Positions 16,512-26,223 of a stretch of DNA of 36,084 nucleotides are shown here, piece after piece (within the stretch, counting starts at the first letter, position 1; each line of letters starts with the position of its first letter). Origin of the DNA: an uncultured Clostridia bacterium (GTDB lineage: Bacteria > Bacillota > Clostridia > TANB77 > CAG-508); the NCBI GenBank assembly GCA_947631225.1, contig CANRKM010000006.1:1-36084 (forward strand). Reading direction: 5' to 3'. The position numbers and the translations under genes are program-made. Under the pieces are notes generated by a model, which had not been told where the DNA came from, did not search any database, and saw nothing but the letters and a program-made list of their open reading frames with translations.

Positions 16512-18127
16512 GGTAACTCTCCTTCTATTGTAATTGTAACACTTCCCCCGCTTGATCGACTACTAGAAGTTATCATGTCATTTAGTATTCCTTCTAGTTT
16601 TAATTTTGCTACAAAATATCCTAATTTATCATATTCTGGAGCACTAGCTGTCATTATTATTTGTTTATCTGTTCTGTTTTCTAAAGATGTTAGTTGAACT
16701 TGCTCTGGTATAATATACATTAGCTGATTAAGTAAGTTCGGTATAGAATTCTTTCTTTCTGCAATATTACTTATTTTTTCATTTATGCTTTTCAATTCTT
16801 CTGTTAATGATTGATAAGCTGTTTTTTTCGAATTTAAAGAATCTATGTCTTTTTCCATATTGCTAATTTCTTGTTGCTCAGATGATATTAAAGTATTTAT
16901 TTCATTTTCTTTATTTTCCATTTGCTTGTACAGTACTTTTGAAAATATTAAGAAAATAATATTTATTAAAATTATTGCAACAGCACATCTTAGCAATATT
17001 GTTTCTGATGTACTAAAATCTCCTTTTAAAGAAAAACGCTTACTTGATAGTGTTTCTTTAATGCTCTGTGTGTTAATTTCAAAATTTAATAATTCACTTA
17101 ACTTGCTTACTGAACTATCTCTTCTAAAGTTAAATGCTTGAATTCCTTCTCCTAATCCTTGCATAGCAAGAGCAATGGCACTATTTACTTCTATATAATC
17201 TTTAATGTTTAACTGTGAAACTGTTTCTTCTACTATTTTTGGTCTTAAAATTCTACATTCTACAGCTGTTAAATATTCTTGAAAGTATAAGTCTATATTG
17301 TTTATTGTTGCAAGTGTTCCTGTTAAATATATTGTTGATATTTTTTGAGGTGTACTTGCTACTATTTCTTGAATTTTTTGACATACTTGATATAAAGTAG
17401 GCATTATATTTTCTAAATGTGGTTGTTCTTTTGTGTCTTCTAAAACATTTGATGTATAAATTGTAGTCTCTTTGCATATTTCATATGCTCTTTGTATGGA
17501 ATTTTCCACATGATTTATTTTCTCCAATACTTCTTGGCTTCCAAATTCTAGAGTTTCAACATTGTAAATTTGATTATCTAAAATTGTTGTTATTGTAGTA
17601 TTTGCTTCCATGTTTACAATTATTGCATTTTCATTTTTTTCAAATTTTGCAATATTTGCTATTGCAGTTCCTATTGGTGATATTTTAGTTAGCTTGTGCT
17701 TTTCTAAGTATTGCTTTTGCTTATTTAGTTCTATTTTATTTACAATTATTTGCATAGCTCTTATTTTTTCTTTGTCATTTACATTTGGAACTAAAGCATA
17801 TCTTGTTTCAAAAGCCTTTTGATTGTATTTATTCTCATCACAATATTCTTCGAATTCTGTTTCAACCGCTTTTTCTATATCTTTTTTTGACAATAAAGAA
17901 AAAATATTATAGTACAAATATCTTTCGTTCATTAAATTAATACTAATAGGCGTGTTAAAACTGTAGGTTTCTTCTACAATTTGATTTATTGATTGGATTA
18001 AATTGTCGAAAAATTTGATACCGAAAGCTTCTACTTTAAATTCATTATTGTTGTTGTTTTTTTCTTTTGAAACTTTAGCATATTTTATTAAATTATCTTC
18101 TATATAAATTCCCAAACAATTTTGCAT
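16508..18127 (-). CDS. pilMN: PilM-PilN fusion protein
   Basis: A 539-residue protein. Residues 1-340 are a PilM actin-like domain (LGIYIEDNLIKYAKVSK at the start, IVNMEANTTITTI phosphate-2-like, IYLTGTLATINNID). After a linker comes a membrane helix (about 382-403, LRCAVAIILINIIFLIFSKVLY), a coiled coil (NEINTLISSEQQEISNMEKDID) and a PilN domain (LLNQLMYIIPEQVQLTSLEN). PilM binds the N-terminal cytoplasmic tail of PilN, so fusion is plausible; a pilMN fusion is known in Clostridioides difficile. AAGGAG precedes the ATG. First gene of the pilus locus. Confidence 0.88.
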   Translation of the reverse strand: MQNCLGIYIEDNLIKYAKVSKEKNNNNNEFKVEAFGIKFFDNLIQSINQIVEETYSFNTPISINLMNERYLYYNIFSLLSKKDIEKAVETEFEEYCDENKYNQKAFETRYALVPNVNDKEKIRAMQIIVNKIELNKQKQYLEKHKLTKISPIGTAIANIAKFEKNENAIIVNMEANTTITTILDNQIYNVETLEFGSQEVLEKINHVENSIQRAYEICKETTIYTSNVLEDTKEQPHLENIMPTLYQVCQKIQEIVASTPQKISTIYLTGTLATINNIDLYFQEYLTAVECRILRPKIVEETVSQLNIKDYIEVNSAIALAMQGLGEGIQAFNFRRDSSVSKLSELLNFEINTQSIKETLSSKRFSLKGDFSTSETILLRCAVAIILINIIFLIFSKVLYKQMENKENEINTLISSEQQEISNMEKDIDSLNSKKTAYQSLTEELKSINEKISNIAERKNSIPNLLNQLMYIIPEQVQLTSLENRTDKQIIMTASAPEYDKLGYFVAKLKLEGILNDMITSSSRSSGGSVTITIEGELP

Positions 18128-18186
18128 TTCAACGCTCCTTGCTTTTACTCTCTTGTTACTTAATAAATTAACTTTGTTCTTTTTTT

Positions 18187-18215
18187 ATTTTAAACGTTTT
18201 TAAAATTAAAAGCAA
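18187..18215 (-). promoter_or_regulatory. Candidate promoter of the pilus operon
   Basis: TTGCTT (18210-18215), 17 bases, TAAAAT (18187-18192) on the minus strand, 60 bases before pilMN. The rest of the 307-base divergent gap 18128-18434 is AT-rich; the spoVA promoter (expected sigma-G type) could not be fixed with confidence. Confidence 0.45.
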
Positions 18216-18434
18216 TACTTTTTAATTAAATGTAAAGGAAATGTAACATTTGTGTAATATTTGTTTTATTTTGTAATTTTGAGTCTTTTTTACTTTGTAA
18301 TTAATTATGTTTGTATGTAAAAATGTATATTTTTTATAAAAATGGAAATTATATTTTTAGAAATTAAAGTTTAGAATCATTTATAAATAACTTATTTACA
18401 TTCTAAGCAAAAAAAGAAAGGAATGAATTTTTAT

Positions 18435-18899
18435 ATGAATAGTCCAATTGATACTAAAAAAGATTATCAAGAATATGTAGATCAAAAATCACCTAATTCA
18501 CCTATATGGAAGAACTGTTTAAATGCATTTTGGGTTGGCGGACTTATATGTTCTATAGGTCAAATTATTTTTTCATTTTGTATGTACAGAGGTTTAGATG
18601 AAACTGCTTCTGGAACCATTGTTTCAATTTTATTAATCGCTTTAAGTGCATTTTTAACAGGACTTAATATTTTTAACAAAATAGGAAAAATTGCCGGTGC
18701 TGGTTCACTTATCCCTATTACAGGTTTTGCAAATTCTATTGTTGCACCTGCTATGGAATATAAATCGGAGGGTTATGTAATGGGAGTTGGTGCTAAAATG
18801 TTCACTGTAGCAGGTCCAGTACTTGTTTATGGAATTTCAACTGCTATTGTTGTAGGTCTTGTTTATTTAATTTTTAATACTCAAGCTATATTAGTTTAG
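18435..18899 (+). CDS. spoVAC: SpoVAC, spore dipicolinic acid channel subunit
   Basis: A 154-residue membrane protein of the SpoVA complex, which moves Ca-dipicolinate into the spore and out at germination. Family marks are NCLNAFWVGGLICSIGQ near residue 30, GAGSLIPITGFANSIVAPAMEYKSEGYVMGVGAKMF and a C-terminal hydrophobic helix. I chose the ATG at 18435 because AAAGGA abuts the earlier ATG (18423) with no spacing. First of three genes; spoVAC-D-E alone is the usual clostridial set. Confidence 0.95.
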   Translation: MNSPIDTKKDYQEYVDQKSPNSPIWKNCLNAFWVGGLICSIGQIIFSFCMYRGLDETASGTIVSILLIALSAFLTGLNIFNKIGKIAGAGSLIPITGFANSIVAPAMEYKSEGYVMGVGAKMFTVAGPVLVYGISTAIVVGLVYLIFNTQAILV

Positions 18900-18917
18900 A
18901 AAGGAATGAATTTTTTT

Positions 18918-19921
18918 ATGCAAAAATTAGGAAAACAAACTATAAAATTTGACACTCCCCCAACAATTTTAGAAACTGCATGTATTGCAGGTCCTAAGGA
19001 AGCTGAAGGACCACTTGCAAAATATTTCGACCAATGTTTAGATGATGAAATGTGGGGAGAAAAAAGCTGGGAAAAAGCTGAAAGTAAAATTGTAAAAGAA
19101 ACTGTAAATACGTTAATTTCAAAATCTGGTATTCCGTCAGATAAAATTGAATATTGCTTTGCAGGAGATTTGCTTAATCAATGTATTTCTTCAAGTTTTG
19201 GTTTAAGAGAGCTTAATGTTCCATTTTATGGGATATTTGGTGCATGTTCTACTTTTGTAGAAGGTTTACAACTTGCATCTGTTTTTGTAGAAGGTGGCAT
19301 AAATTACGCAATATGTAGTGCATCAAGTCACTTTTGTAGTTCAGAAAGGCAATTTAGATTTCCACTAGAACTTGGAAATCAAAGACCACCTACATCACAA
19401 TGGACTGTCACAGCTGCAGGAGCTACAATGCTTTCCAAAGTAGGTCCTCGGTCCATATATAACACACATAACTACTGGAAAAATAGTAGATATGGGAATA
19501 AAAGATGCAAATAATATGGGAGCTGCTATGGCACCAGCCACTTTTGACACTTTAATGACACACTTTTCAGATACAGGCAGAAAGCCAACTTATTATGATG
19601 CTATTTTAACTGGAGATTTAGGTTACATTGGACGTGACATTCTAATAGATTTGGCACAAACCGCAGGTTACAATATTAAATCAGTTTATAATGATTGCGG
19701 AGTATTAATATTTGATAAATCAACTCAAGATACTCACTCAGGCGGAAGTCGGATGTGGTTGCTGTGCAAGTGTTTTTTCTGGCTATCTTTTTGAGCAATT
19801 AAAAACTCAAAAACTTAGAAGAATCTTATTAATTGCAACAGGAGCTTTAATGAATTCGATGAGCTCTCAACAAGGTGAGACTATACCAGGTATTGCTCAA
19901 GCTATTTCTATTGAAATATAA
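18918..19921 (+). CDS. spoVAD: SpoVAD, read through two +1 shifts at CGG
   Basis: SpoVAD is the thiolase-fold, DPA-binding subunit of the SpoVA complex. Three frames join: 177 codons, CGG 19449-19451, 100 codons, CGG 19750-19752, 56 codons, total 333 residues, close to B. subtilis SpoVAD. Segment 1 has GACSTFVEGLQLAS and CSASSHFCSSERQFR. Segment 2 has YITHITTGKIVDMGIKDANNMG and LTGDLGYIGRD. Segment 3 has GCGCCASVFSGYLFEQLK and ATGALMNSMSSQQGETIPGIAHA-like sequence to the end. Start at 18918 (MQKLGKQTIKF), since AAAGGA touches the earlier ATG. It is 18 bases from spoVAC and 19 from spoVAE. Confidence 0.93.
19449..19451 (+). other. CGG +1 frameshift site 5 (spoVAD)
   Basis: Zero-frame gta ggt cct CGG tcc ata stops 19 codons on. 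Skipping C gives cct GGT cca tat ata aca, the GPYITHITTGK block of SpoVAD. Confidence 0.92.
19750..19752 (+). other. CGG +1 frameshift site 6 (spoVAD)
   Basis: Zero-frame gga agt CGG atg tgg stops within 15 codons. Skipping C gives agt GGA tgt ggt tgc, restoring the conserved GGSGCGC. Confidence 0.94.
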
Positions 19922-19940
19922 TATGAAAGGATATGATATT

Positions 19941-20327
19941 ATGGAATTTTGGCAAAGTTTTGATTGGATGCTTTTAATTCGCTGTTTTATTGTTGGTGGA
20001 CTATTATGTGTCATTGGTCAAATATTAATAGATAAAACCAAACTTACACCTGCAAGAATTCTTGTTATTTATGTAACTCTTGGAACTATTTTAGGTGGAC
20101 TTGGCATTTATAAATATTTAGTTGATTTTGCAGGTTGTGGTGCAACTGTTCCTCTTCTTGGCTTTGGAAACAATTTAGCTAAAGGTACTATTGAAGCTGT
20201 TAAAGAAACAGGTATTTTAGGCGCTTTTACAGGAGGTCTAAAAGCAAGCGCAGGTGGAATTGCCGCCGCAGTATTTTTTGGATATATTGCTTCACTTATT
20301 TCTAAGCCTAAGATGAAGAAACAATAA
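19941..20327 (+). CDS. spoVAE: SpoVAE, spore dipicolinic acid channel subunit
   Basis: A 128-residue membrane protein. MEFWQSFDWMLLIRCFIVGGLLCVIGQILIDKT opens the protein; the middle carries the FAGCGATVPLLGFGNNLAKGTIEAV motif shared with SpoVAC, then GILGAFTGGLKASAGGIAAAVFFGYI and a basic C-terminus. The ATG at 19941 follows GAAAGG; the frame is open further upstream but overlaps spoVAD. Last gene of the operon, followed by a terminator. Confidence 0.94.
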   Translation: MEFWQSFDWMLLIRCFIVGGLLCVIGQILIDKTKLTPARILVIYVTLGTILGGLGIYKYLVDFAGCGATVPLLGFGNNLAKGTIEAVKETGILGAFTGGLKASAGGIAAAVFFGYIASLISKPKMKKQ

Positions 20328-20330
20328 TTG

Positions 20331-20354
20331 TAGCCTAGATTTTTATCTAGGCTA
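20331..20354 (+). terminator. Terminator of the spoVA operon
   Basis: TAGCCTAGAT, loop TTTT, ATCTAGGCTA: a perfect 10-bp stem four bases after the spoVAE stop. A strong T run is missing. Confidence 0.75.
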
Positions 20355-20383
20355 AATTTATATTTATGCAATTTTTGTTCCCA

Positions 20384-20419
20384 AAAGAACCGGTTCCTGT
20401 GGACCAAGGCCGGTTCTTT
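20384..20419. terminator. Bidirectional hairpin between spoVAE and ftsZ
   Basis: AAAGAACCGG (20384-20393) pairs with CCGGTTCTTT (20410-20419). It lies just beyond the ftsZ stop and ends in TTTT on the ftsZ strand, so it mainly terminates ftsZ. Unusually G+C-rich for this region. Confidence 0.75.
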
Positions 20420-20424
20420 ATGTA

Positions 20425-21552
20425 TTATATTGTTTTGTTTTTATTTTTTCTTAAAAATGATGGTATGTCTAAATCATTTTGAGTTGAATTTATATCTTGA
20501 TTTGATGGAATTGAACTTGTTTTCTTTTCCCATGGTTTTGGTGATGTTGATATTGAATCAATTCTTGGCGATTTTATATCATCTGGTTGATCAAAACCTG
20601 TTGCTATTACTGTTATTTTTATTTCATCTGTCATATTTGGATCTATAACTGTACCAAAGATTATATTTGCTTCTGGATCAACACTGCGTTGGATTAATTC
20701 TGCTGCTGTATTTACTTCTTGAAGTCCTAAGTCATCTCCACCTGTTATGTTTATTATTACTCCTCTAGCACCTTCTATTGAAGTTTCTAGTAATGGACTT
20801 TGTATAGCTTCTTTTGCAGCATCTTCTGCTTTGTTTTCTCCTGATGCATGTCCTGTTCCCATGTGTGCCATTCCTGTATTTAACATTATTGTTTTTACAT
20901 CTGCAAAATCAAGGTTTACCGTTCCTGTAACTGTTATTAAATCTGATATTCCTTGTACACCTTGTCTTAATACGTCATCTGCCATTAGGAATGCTTCTGC
21001 CATTGAGGTTTTTCTGTCTATTATTTGAAGTAGTTTGTCATTTGGTATTACTATTAATGTATCAACTTTTGTTTTTAAGCTTTCTATTCCGCGTTCAGCT
21101 TGTGCTAGACGTTTTTTACCTTCAAATGTAAATGGTTTTGTTACAACTCCTATTGTTAAAATTCCCATTTCTTTTGCAATTTCTGCAACTATTGGTGCAG
21201 CTCCTGTACCTGTTCCGCCTCCCATTCCAGCTGTTACAAATACCATATCTGCTCCTCTTAATACTTCTGAAATTTCTGCTCTGCTTTCTTCTGCAGATTG
21301 TGCTCCAATATCTGGATTTGACCCAGCTCCAAGTCCTCTTGTTATTTTTTCTCCAATTTGAATTTTAGTATTTGCCTTAGATTTTTGTAAAGCTTGTCTA
21401 TCTGTGTTTACAGCAATAAAGTCTACTGATTTTATTCCTAACTCTAACATTCTATTTACTGCGTTATTTCCAGCTCCTCCTACTCCTATTACTTTTATCG
21501 TAGCAGCACCATCCATCATTGGTAAATTGCTGTTGTCTTCATATTCCATCAT
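20425..21552 (-). CDS. ftsZ: Cell-division GTPase FtsZ
   Basis: A 375-residue tubulin homologue that forms the Z ring. Visible: [15 protein letters not shown], the tubulin signature [12 protein letters not shown] near residue 105, the synergy-loop region [11 protein letters not shown] near 210 and the conserved C-terminal peptide [11 protein letters not shown] that binds FtsA and other partners. GGGAGG is ten bases before the ATG. The gene is intact, with three CGG triplets all out of frame (for example GGC GGA in the signature). It follows ftsA, with a small hairpin between. Confidence 0.98.
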   Translation of the reverse strand: MMEYEDNSNLPMMDGAATIKVIGVGGAGNNAVNRMLELGIKSVDFIAVNTDRQALQKSKANTKIQIGEKITRGLGAGSNPDIGAQSAEESRAEISEVLRGADMVFVTAGMGGGTGTGAAPIVAEIAKEMGILTIGVVTKPFTFEGKKRLAQAERGIESLKTKVDTLIVIPNDKLLQIIDRKTSMAEAFLMADDVLRQGVQGISDLITVTGTVNLDFADVKTIMLNTGMAHMGTGHASGENKAEDAAKEAIQSPLLETSIEGARGVIINITGGDDLGLQEVNTAAELIQRSVDPEANIIFGTVIDPNMTDEIKITVIATGFDQPDDIKSPRIDSISTSPKPWEKKTSSIPSNQDINSTQNDLDIPSFLRKNKNKTI

Positions 21553-21583
21553 AATTTTAATTCCTCCCTTAATATTTAAGTAC

Positions 21584-21600
21584 CAACCCTTTTTGGGTTG
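21584..21600 (-). other. Small hairpin in the ftsA-ftsZ gap
   Basis: CAACCC / GGGTTG with a 5-base loop. There is no T run, so it is more likely an mRNA processing or stability element than a terminator. Confidence 0.4.
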
Positions 21601-21620
21601 TTTAAATTATTCTATTTATC

Positions 21621-22851
21621 TTAACTATAAAAAAATTCTTTAATTCTTGTAACTGCTGTTTTCCAAAAACTTTCTTTTGAATTCGTGTCTATTTTACTTG
21701 ATACTGACTTTGTAAAAGGTCTTAGTGCTATATATCTAATTAATGCATAACTCGTTCTAAATTCAGGCTTTACCGTACTCACTGCTCTTCCTGTTGATAT
21801 TTTTACTGGAATATTAAGTGCTATTTTTCCAGCCACATCACTTTTATTTATATTTGTTATGCCTTGCCCTGTTAGTATTACATTATTTATTTTTGATTTG
21901 AATCCTTGACTTGTTATGTCTTTATTTATAAGTGAAAACATTTCTTCTATTCTTGCTTCCATTATTTCTATTAATTCTGAGCTTTTTATAATTTTATTCT
22001 TTTCTTCGTCTTTGCAAGTATTTAACGTTATTTCATTGTCATTATCTATAAATGATTTTAAGGCTAAACCATATTGCCTTTTAAGTTTTTCTGCTTCTTC
22101 TTCTGATATGCTTAATACTAACGCTATATCATGTGTTATATTATCTCCTCCTAATGGAATTGTATTTGTATATTGAAATGTATCTCCCTCAAATACTCCA
22201 ATATCAGTATTTTCAGCGCCAACATCTAAAAGCATTACATTATCATAAAGTTCATTTTTATCTAATACTAAGTTTCTTTCTGCAAGTGTTACTGGTATTA
22301 TTCCATCTATTTCTATACCTGCTTTTCTAAATATGTTTGTTAATTTTCTTACATATTCTTTTTCTGCAAGTAACACTTCTGCTACTACCGTAAATGATGA
22401 AGAAAAACTTCCTACTGGATCTGTGACCGATTTGCCATTATCTAGTATAATTTGATTTATTGCCACATCTATTATCATCTTGTCTTCTGGTATTTCTATG
22501 TCTTTTACTTGCATTATTGCATTTTGAACGTCTTTTCCGAGAAATTCCTGCAAATTTGTCTTTTACTTCTTTTAATACACTATTTTGAACTATTGTTACA
22601 TATCTTCCCGGAATAGTTACATATGCTGAATTTATTTTTAATTCTGTTTCTTCTTCAGCTTGCTTGATAGTTTTTGAAATACTTAAACTTATATCATCTT
22701 CATTAACTATCTTGCCTTTTTTTAATCCGTTACATTTATGTGAGGTACAACATATTACTTCTATTTGACCAAAATTGTTTACTTCGCCAGTTGATAAACA
22801 TACTTTGGTAGTTCCAATGTCAATGCCCACTATGATATCACCTATTGCCAA
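21621..22851 (-). CDS. ftsA: FtsA actin-like division protein, read through one +1 shift at CGG
   Basis: FtsA anchors FtsZ to the membrane. Segment 1 (104 codons) starts VGIDIGTTKVCLSTGE; segment 2 (305 residues) contains VMLLDVGAENTDIGVF (phosphate 2), TNTIPLGGDNITHDIA, ILTGQGITNI and the C-terminal amphipathic helix WKTAVTRIKEFF. They join at CGG 22537-22539, giving 409 residues, normal for FtsA. The probable start is TTG at 22851, seven bases after GGAGG; the ATG at 22872 overlaps that site. Without the shift only about a quarter of the protein is made, in an organism whose ftsZ is intact. Confidence 0.93.
22537..22539 (-). other. CGG +1 frameshift site 7 (ftsA)
   Basis: Zero-frame gga att tct CGG aaa aga gives a Lys/Arg-rich nonsense tail. 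Skipping C gives tct GGA aaa gac gtt, restoring the GISGKDV-type sequence and the rest of FtsA. Confidence 0.93.
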
Positions 22852-23012
22852 GATAATTCCTCCATATTTCAATTTTAATTTTATAGGATATATATATTAC
22901 ATTTTTAGACAAATGTCAATAGAATTTGTAATATTTTCGTAATAAATTTGTAAAGTTTCTGTAAAGTTTTTTATCTCCTTTTTTTAGTTTTATGCTAGCT
23001 TTTTTCAAAAAA

Positions 23013-23384
23013 TTATTTGTCTTTCAACCTTAGATTTTTCAGCTTTTCAGACCATTTATCTATATAATATTTTCTTATTATTGTTAAGTTTATAAACATC
23101 CTTCCAACAAATACTACAATTGCTGCTAAATATATATCTACATCAAGTTTATTTCCTAAATATGTTAATAATATTGAAAGTATACTATTGCAAAAAAATC
23201 CTGAAATAAATACTTTAATATCGAATTCTCTTTTTAAAACTCCTGTTATTCCTCCAAATACAGAATCAAGTGCAGCAATAATTGCTATTGCTAAATAACT
23301 CGAGTATGTATATGGTATTATTGGAACATTAATTCCAACTATCGCACCTAAAATACATCCTACTAATATTGCTATAAATATCAT
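23013..23384 (-). CDS. sbp: Small basic membrane protein (Sbp/DUF1290 family)
   Basis: A 123-residue integral membrane protein: GCILGAIVGINVPIIPYTYSSYLAIAIIAALDSVFGGITGVL, then two more hydrophobic segments and a basic tail (KWSEKLKNLRLKDK). In Bacillus and Clostridia this family lies beside ftsA/ftsZ and DUF881 genes; its function is not established. The start is three bases after the DUF881 stop. The 140-base gap before ftsA holds nothing else I can support. Confidence 0.9.
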   Translation of the reverse strand: MIFIAILVGCILGAIVGINVPIIPYTYSSYLAIAIIAALDSVFGGITGVLKREFDIKVFISGFFCNSILSILLTYLGNKLDVDIYLAAIVVFVGRMFINLTIIRKYYIDKWSEKLKNLRLKDK

Positions 23385-23387
23385 AAT

Positions 23388-24113
23388 TTATTTTGCCTCC
23401 TCCATATAATTTACTTCATAATCTCCATTATATTTTGAAATTTGTACTTTATTAGATTTTTGAATTTCAGCTTTTATTCCTGAGGAATTTAATGTTTCAC
23501 TATATCCACCTTTTCCAAAAATACTACTTTCTAAGTATGTGCTATTTCCTATTGCTTTTATCTCATATTTTTCTGTTCTTAAATATCTGCTATTTATTTT
23601 TATTGTATCTTCTACATCTACTATATATGTTGAATTAATTATTCTTTCACCATTTATAGAAATTGCTTCTGCTCCACTATCTTTTAAATAATTTACTATA
23701 TATATTAAATCCTCAGCATTTATTGCAACTATTTCTTCGTCTTCAATAAGTTCGCTTTGTTTCTTTTCAGATAATGTAATTATTACTCCTTCTCCTTCTA
23801 CATTAGTTTTTCCAAGAGCTCTTTCTAAACTTTGAAGCTCATCTTCTAGTGTTTGTTTTGTCTTGCTTTCTGCTGAACTTTCTTCTCTATATGATTTTAA
23901 TGTTTCTACTGTTTTATCATATTTTTCTTTTGTCTCTTCATATTTTGTTTTCCAATTTGCAAGTTCTTGCCTTAATTCTGTTGCCTGTAATGTATCTATA
24001 TTGGTTTCTTCTGATTCTTGAACTACTTTAAATTGCATAAAAATAATCATTACTAATAAAAAACACATTATACCTATTGTTATTATCATAATAACCTTGC
24101 CTTTTTTCTCCAT
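23388..24113 (-). CDS. DUF881 family division-cluster protein (copy 1)
   Basis: A 241-residue protein with one N-terminal membrane helix (about 8-27), a coiled coil (about 38-95, LRQELANWKTKYEETKEKYDKTVE) and the DUF881 domain with GEGVIITLSEK, LIYIVNYLKDSGAEAISINGERI. The paralogue of the next gene upstream, sharing the (D/N)LxxxVNxLKxxGAEAISING core. Predicted to be outside the membrane. The biochemical role is unknown. AGGAGG precedes the start. Confidence 0.88.
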   Translation of the reverse strand: MEKKGKVIMIITIGIMCFLLVMIIFMQFKVVQESEETNIDTLQATELRQELANWKTKYEETKEKYDKTVETLKSYREESSAESKTKQTLEDELQSLERALGKTNVEGEGVIITLSEKKQSELIEDEEIVAINAEDLIYIVNYLKDSGAEAISINGERIINSTYIVDVEDTIKINSRYLRTEKYEIKAIGNSTYLESSIFGKGGYSETLNSSGIKAEIQKSNKVQISKYNGDYEVNYMEEAK

Positions 24114-24137
24114 TTGGCTTTACCTCCTATTTTTTTA

Positions 24138-24845
24138 TTACTGTTTTGAATTTGCATATTTAAAATTCAATACTCCAGTAAATTTAGGTATTTGTATATT
24201 TTGAAGCTTTTTAAATTCTACTGTTTTTCCTAAACTTGTAAAATAATCTAATGTTCCCCCTGCTCTGTTTAAAGTTGCTAATTGTTCACTTAACCCTATT
24301 GCTGTAATTTCTATTGGTGAACTTATTTTTTCTCCATTAACTACTATTACATTTCCATCACAAGATATTGCCGTTGTAGTTACAATTCTATTACCATTTA
24401 TCGAAATTGCTTCTGCACCAGCATTTTTTAATTCATTTACAACTGCTAATACATTTTCTGCATGGATAAGTAAACTTTCTGTATCTATTTGTGATGTTTC
24501 TTTTCCATCTATAAGCGTTATTTTAACTCCTGAACCTGTAACATCTGTGTTTCCAAGAATAAGGTTGTCTTTTTTTATTTTATTTTCTAATTCTTCTAGT
24601 TCCCCATTATTGCTTGTCGCCTGTTGCCTTGTTTCTTCAAGTTCCTTAGTTACTTTTTCAAGTTCTGCATATTGATTTTCATATTTTTCTTTCATTTTTA
24701 ATACTTGGGTTTTTAAATTGCTTTCTTCTTGATTTGAGGAATTAGTTGTACCATTGTTATTAACTGTATTTATTTGTATTGCTATTGCAGTACCTAATAT
24801 AAAACACATTACCATAAGAATAATTGCTTCTAACTTTTTGTCCAT
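24138..24845 (-). CDS. DUF881 family division-cluster protein (copy 2)
   Basis: A 235-residue protein built like its neighbour: membrane helix (about 6-25), coiled coil (KTQVLKMKEKYENQYAELEK), then DUF881 with GSGVKITLIDGK and LAVVNELKNAGAEAISINGNR. It begins four bases after the ftsQ stop and uses the GAGGAG inside the end of ftsQ, so it is coupled to ftsQ translation. Tandem DUF881 genes are common next to ftsQ in Clostridia. Confidence 0.88.
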   Translation of the reverse strand: MDKKLEAIILMVMCFILGTAIAIQINTVNNNGTTNSSNQEESNLKTQVLKMKEKYENQYAELEKVTKELEETRQQATSNNGELEELENKIKKDNLILGNTDVTGSGVKITLIDGKETSQIDTESLLIHAENVLAVVNELKNAGAEAISINGNRIVTTTAISCDGNVIVVNGEKISSPIEITAIGLSEQLATLNRAGGTLDYFTSLGKTVEFKKLQNIQIPKFTGVLNFKYANSKQ

Positions 24846-24849
24846 TGCA

Positions 24850-25924
24850 TTACTCCTCTCTAAAATATGGTTTAAAACCTGAATTTATATCTCCATTTAA
24901 GAATACTATGCCTGATTTTCCTTCTTCATTTTCCAAAATCTTTTTTAAATACAGCATTTTATTTGTTAAATTTGTAGTATCTCCAATATATACCTTTTTA
25001 TTTTTACTCTCTAAATATAAAATGTAGTTTTCTTCATTTTGAATGTCTATTTCTGTTATTAAGTCATCATTTTGTATTATTTTTATTGAATCTGTTATTT
25101 TTAAAACATCATTTAATTTTTCTAAATCTTCTATATTAAGTCTTTTTTGATTTAATAATTCCGTTTCATCTGTATTTAAACCGTGCTATAACTGGTACTT
25201 GTTTTTTTTCTGCTGAGTTTTCTAAAATATAACCATTTTTATCTATATATACATAACTATTTATTAAGTTTATTTGATATTTTATTTTTCTTTCTTCAAC
25301 TTTAATATTTATTGTTCCTGGCAATTCTCTCGATATTTTTACACTTTGTATATATGCATTTTCTTTTATTTTTTCAATAATTGAATTGTTAAATTTAAAT
25401 ATATTTTCTCCTTTTTTTAAACCAGATAAACTTATAATTGTATCACTTGCAACTTTTTCATTTCCTTCTATTTTTATATTTGTTATATTAAATATTGGGG
25501 CTGTTAAAGAAAAAACTATAATTATTGCACTTAATATTATTATACTAAATACTGTGACCATAATTTTTTTAGATTTTTCCTTTTTATTTTTTTTCTTATT
25601 TTTATTAAGTTTCCTATTTTGTGGTTCAGTTTTCTCATAATGCTTTGGTTCTTTTCTTTTATTTTCTTTTATATTTTGTTTTTTTACTTCGTTATTTTTT
25701 AATGAAATTATTATTTCATTATTAGAATAATAGTCTTTTTTCTCTTCTATCTTTTCTTGTTTATTATTTGCTTTTGGAGTACTCTCTTTTACTTTTACAT
25801 GACTTTCTTTACCATTTATTCTTTTTGTTACAAAAACCTTTTTTTGACCATTTGTTTCATTGTCTATTTCTTCATCTGAAAAATATAAAACTTTTCCATC
25901 TTTATTTATATTCAATATTCTCAC
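24850..25924 (-). CDS. ftsQ: FtsQ/DivIB division protein, read through one +1 shift at CGG
   Basis: A bitopic divisome protein of 357 residues: a long basic cytoplasmic part (1-120), a membrane helix (about 121-142, VTVFSIIILSAIIIVFSL), then POTRA (FNITNIKIEGNEKVASDTIISLSGL) and FtsQ beta domain (LPGTINIKVEERKIKYQI, YVYIDKNGYILE). CGG at 25181-25183 interrupts after KKQVPVIA. Skipping C yields GLNTDETELLNQKRLNIEDL and 110 residues ending FKPYFREE at 24850. Without the shift the last third is lost. The shifted end places the stop right before the DUF881 gene, matching operon spacing. Confidence 0.88.
25181..25183 (-). other. CGG +1 frameshift site 8 (ftsQ)
   Basis: Zero-frame gtt ata gca CGG ttt aaa stops four codons later. 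Skipping C gives gca GGT tta aat aca and 110 open codons, with the P-x-I-x-G sequence usual at this point in FtsQ. Confidence 0.9.
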
Positions 25925-26005
25925 CTTCTTTTGCTACAATATTTTATAATAAACTAAAAAAAATAGCAAGATTTTTTCTTACTATTTTAAAAAAAATATA
26001 CTATC

Positions 26006-26220
26006 TATAGTTCAGAGCTTACACAGTTGAAATAATAAAATTTAAATAAAGAAACTTTGTCATTTGCTTTTGTTTAGAAATTCTAAATCTTTTTTATGGC
26101 ACCCTTCCACTGCAAGAGTGAACGCTTTCCATAAAAAAAATTAAGAATTTCTGACAAAAAAGCATTCCAGCGTTCTTTATTTAAATTTTATTATTTCAAC
26201 TGTGTAAGCTGTCAACTATA
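26006..26220. repeat. MITE-like long hairpin element
   Basis: Perfect 38-base arms (26016-26053 and 26173-26210), extended outward after a 3-base mismatch by TATAGTT / AACTATA. The 120-base interior is also imperfectly self-complementary (GTTTAGAAATTC against GAATTTCTGAC; TTTTTTATGG against CCATAAAAAA). It fills the gap between ftsQ and proS. No reading frame. Structure fits a non-autonomous transposable element; a TA-type target duplication cannot be proved. It could also act as a terminator for proS-side transcripts. Confidence 0.75.
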
Positions 26221-26223
26221 ACA

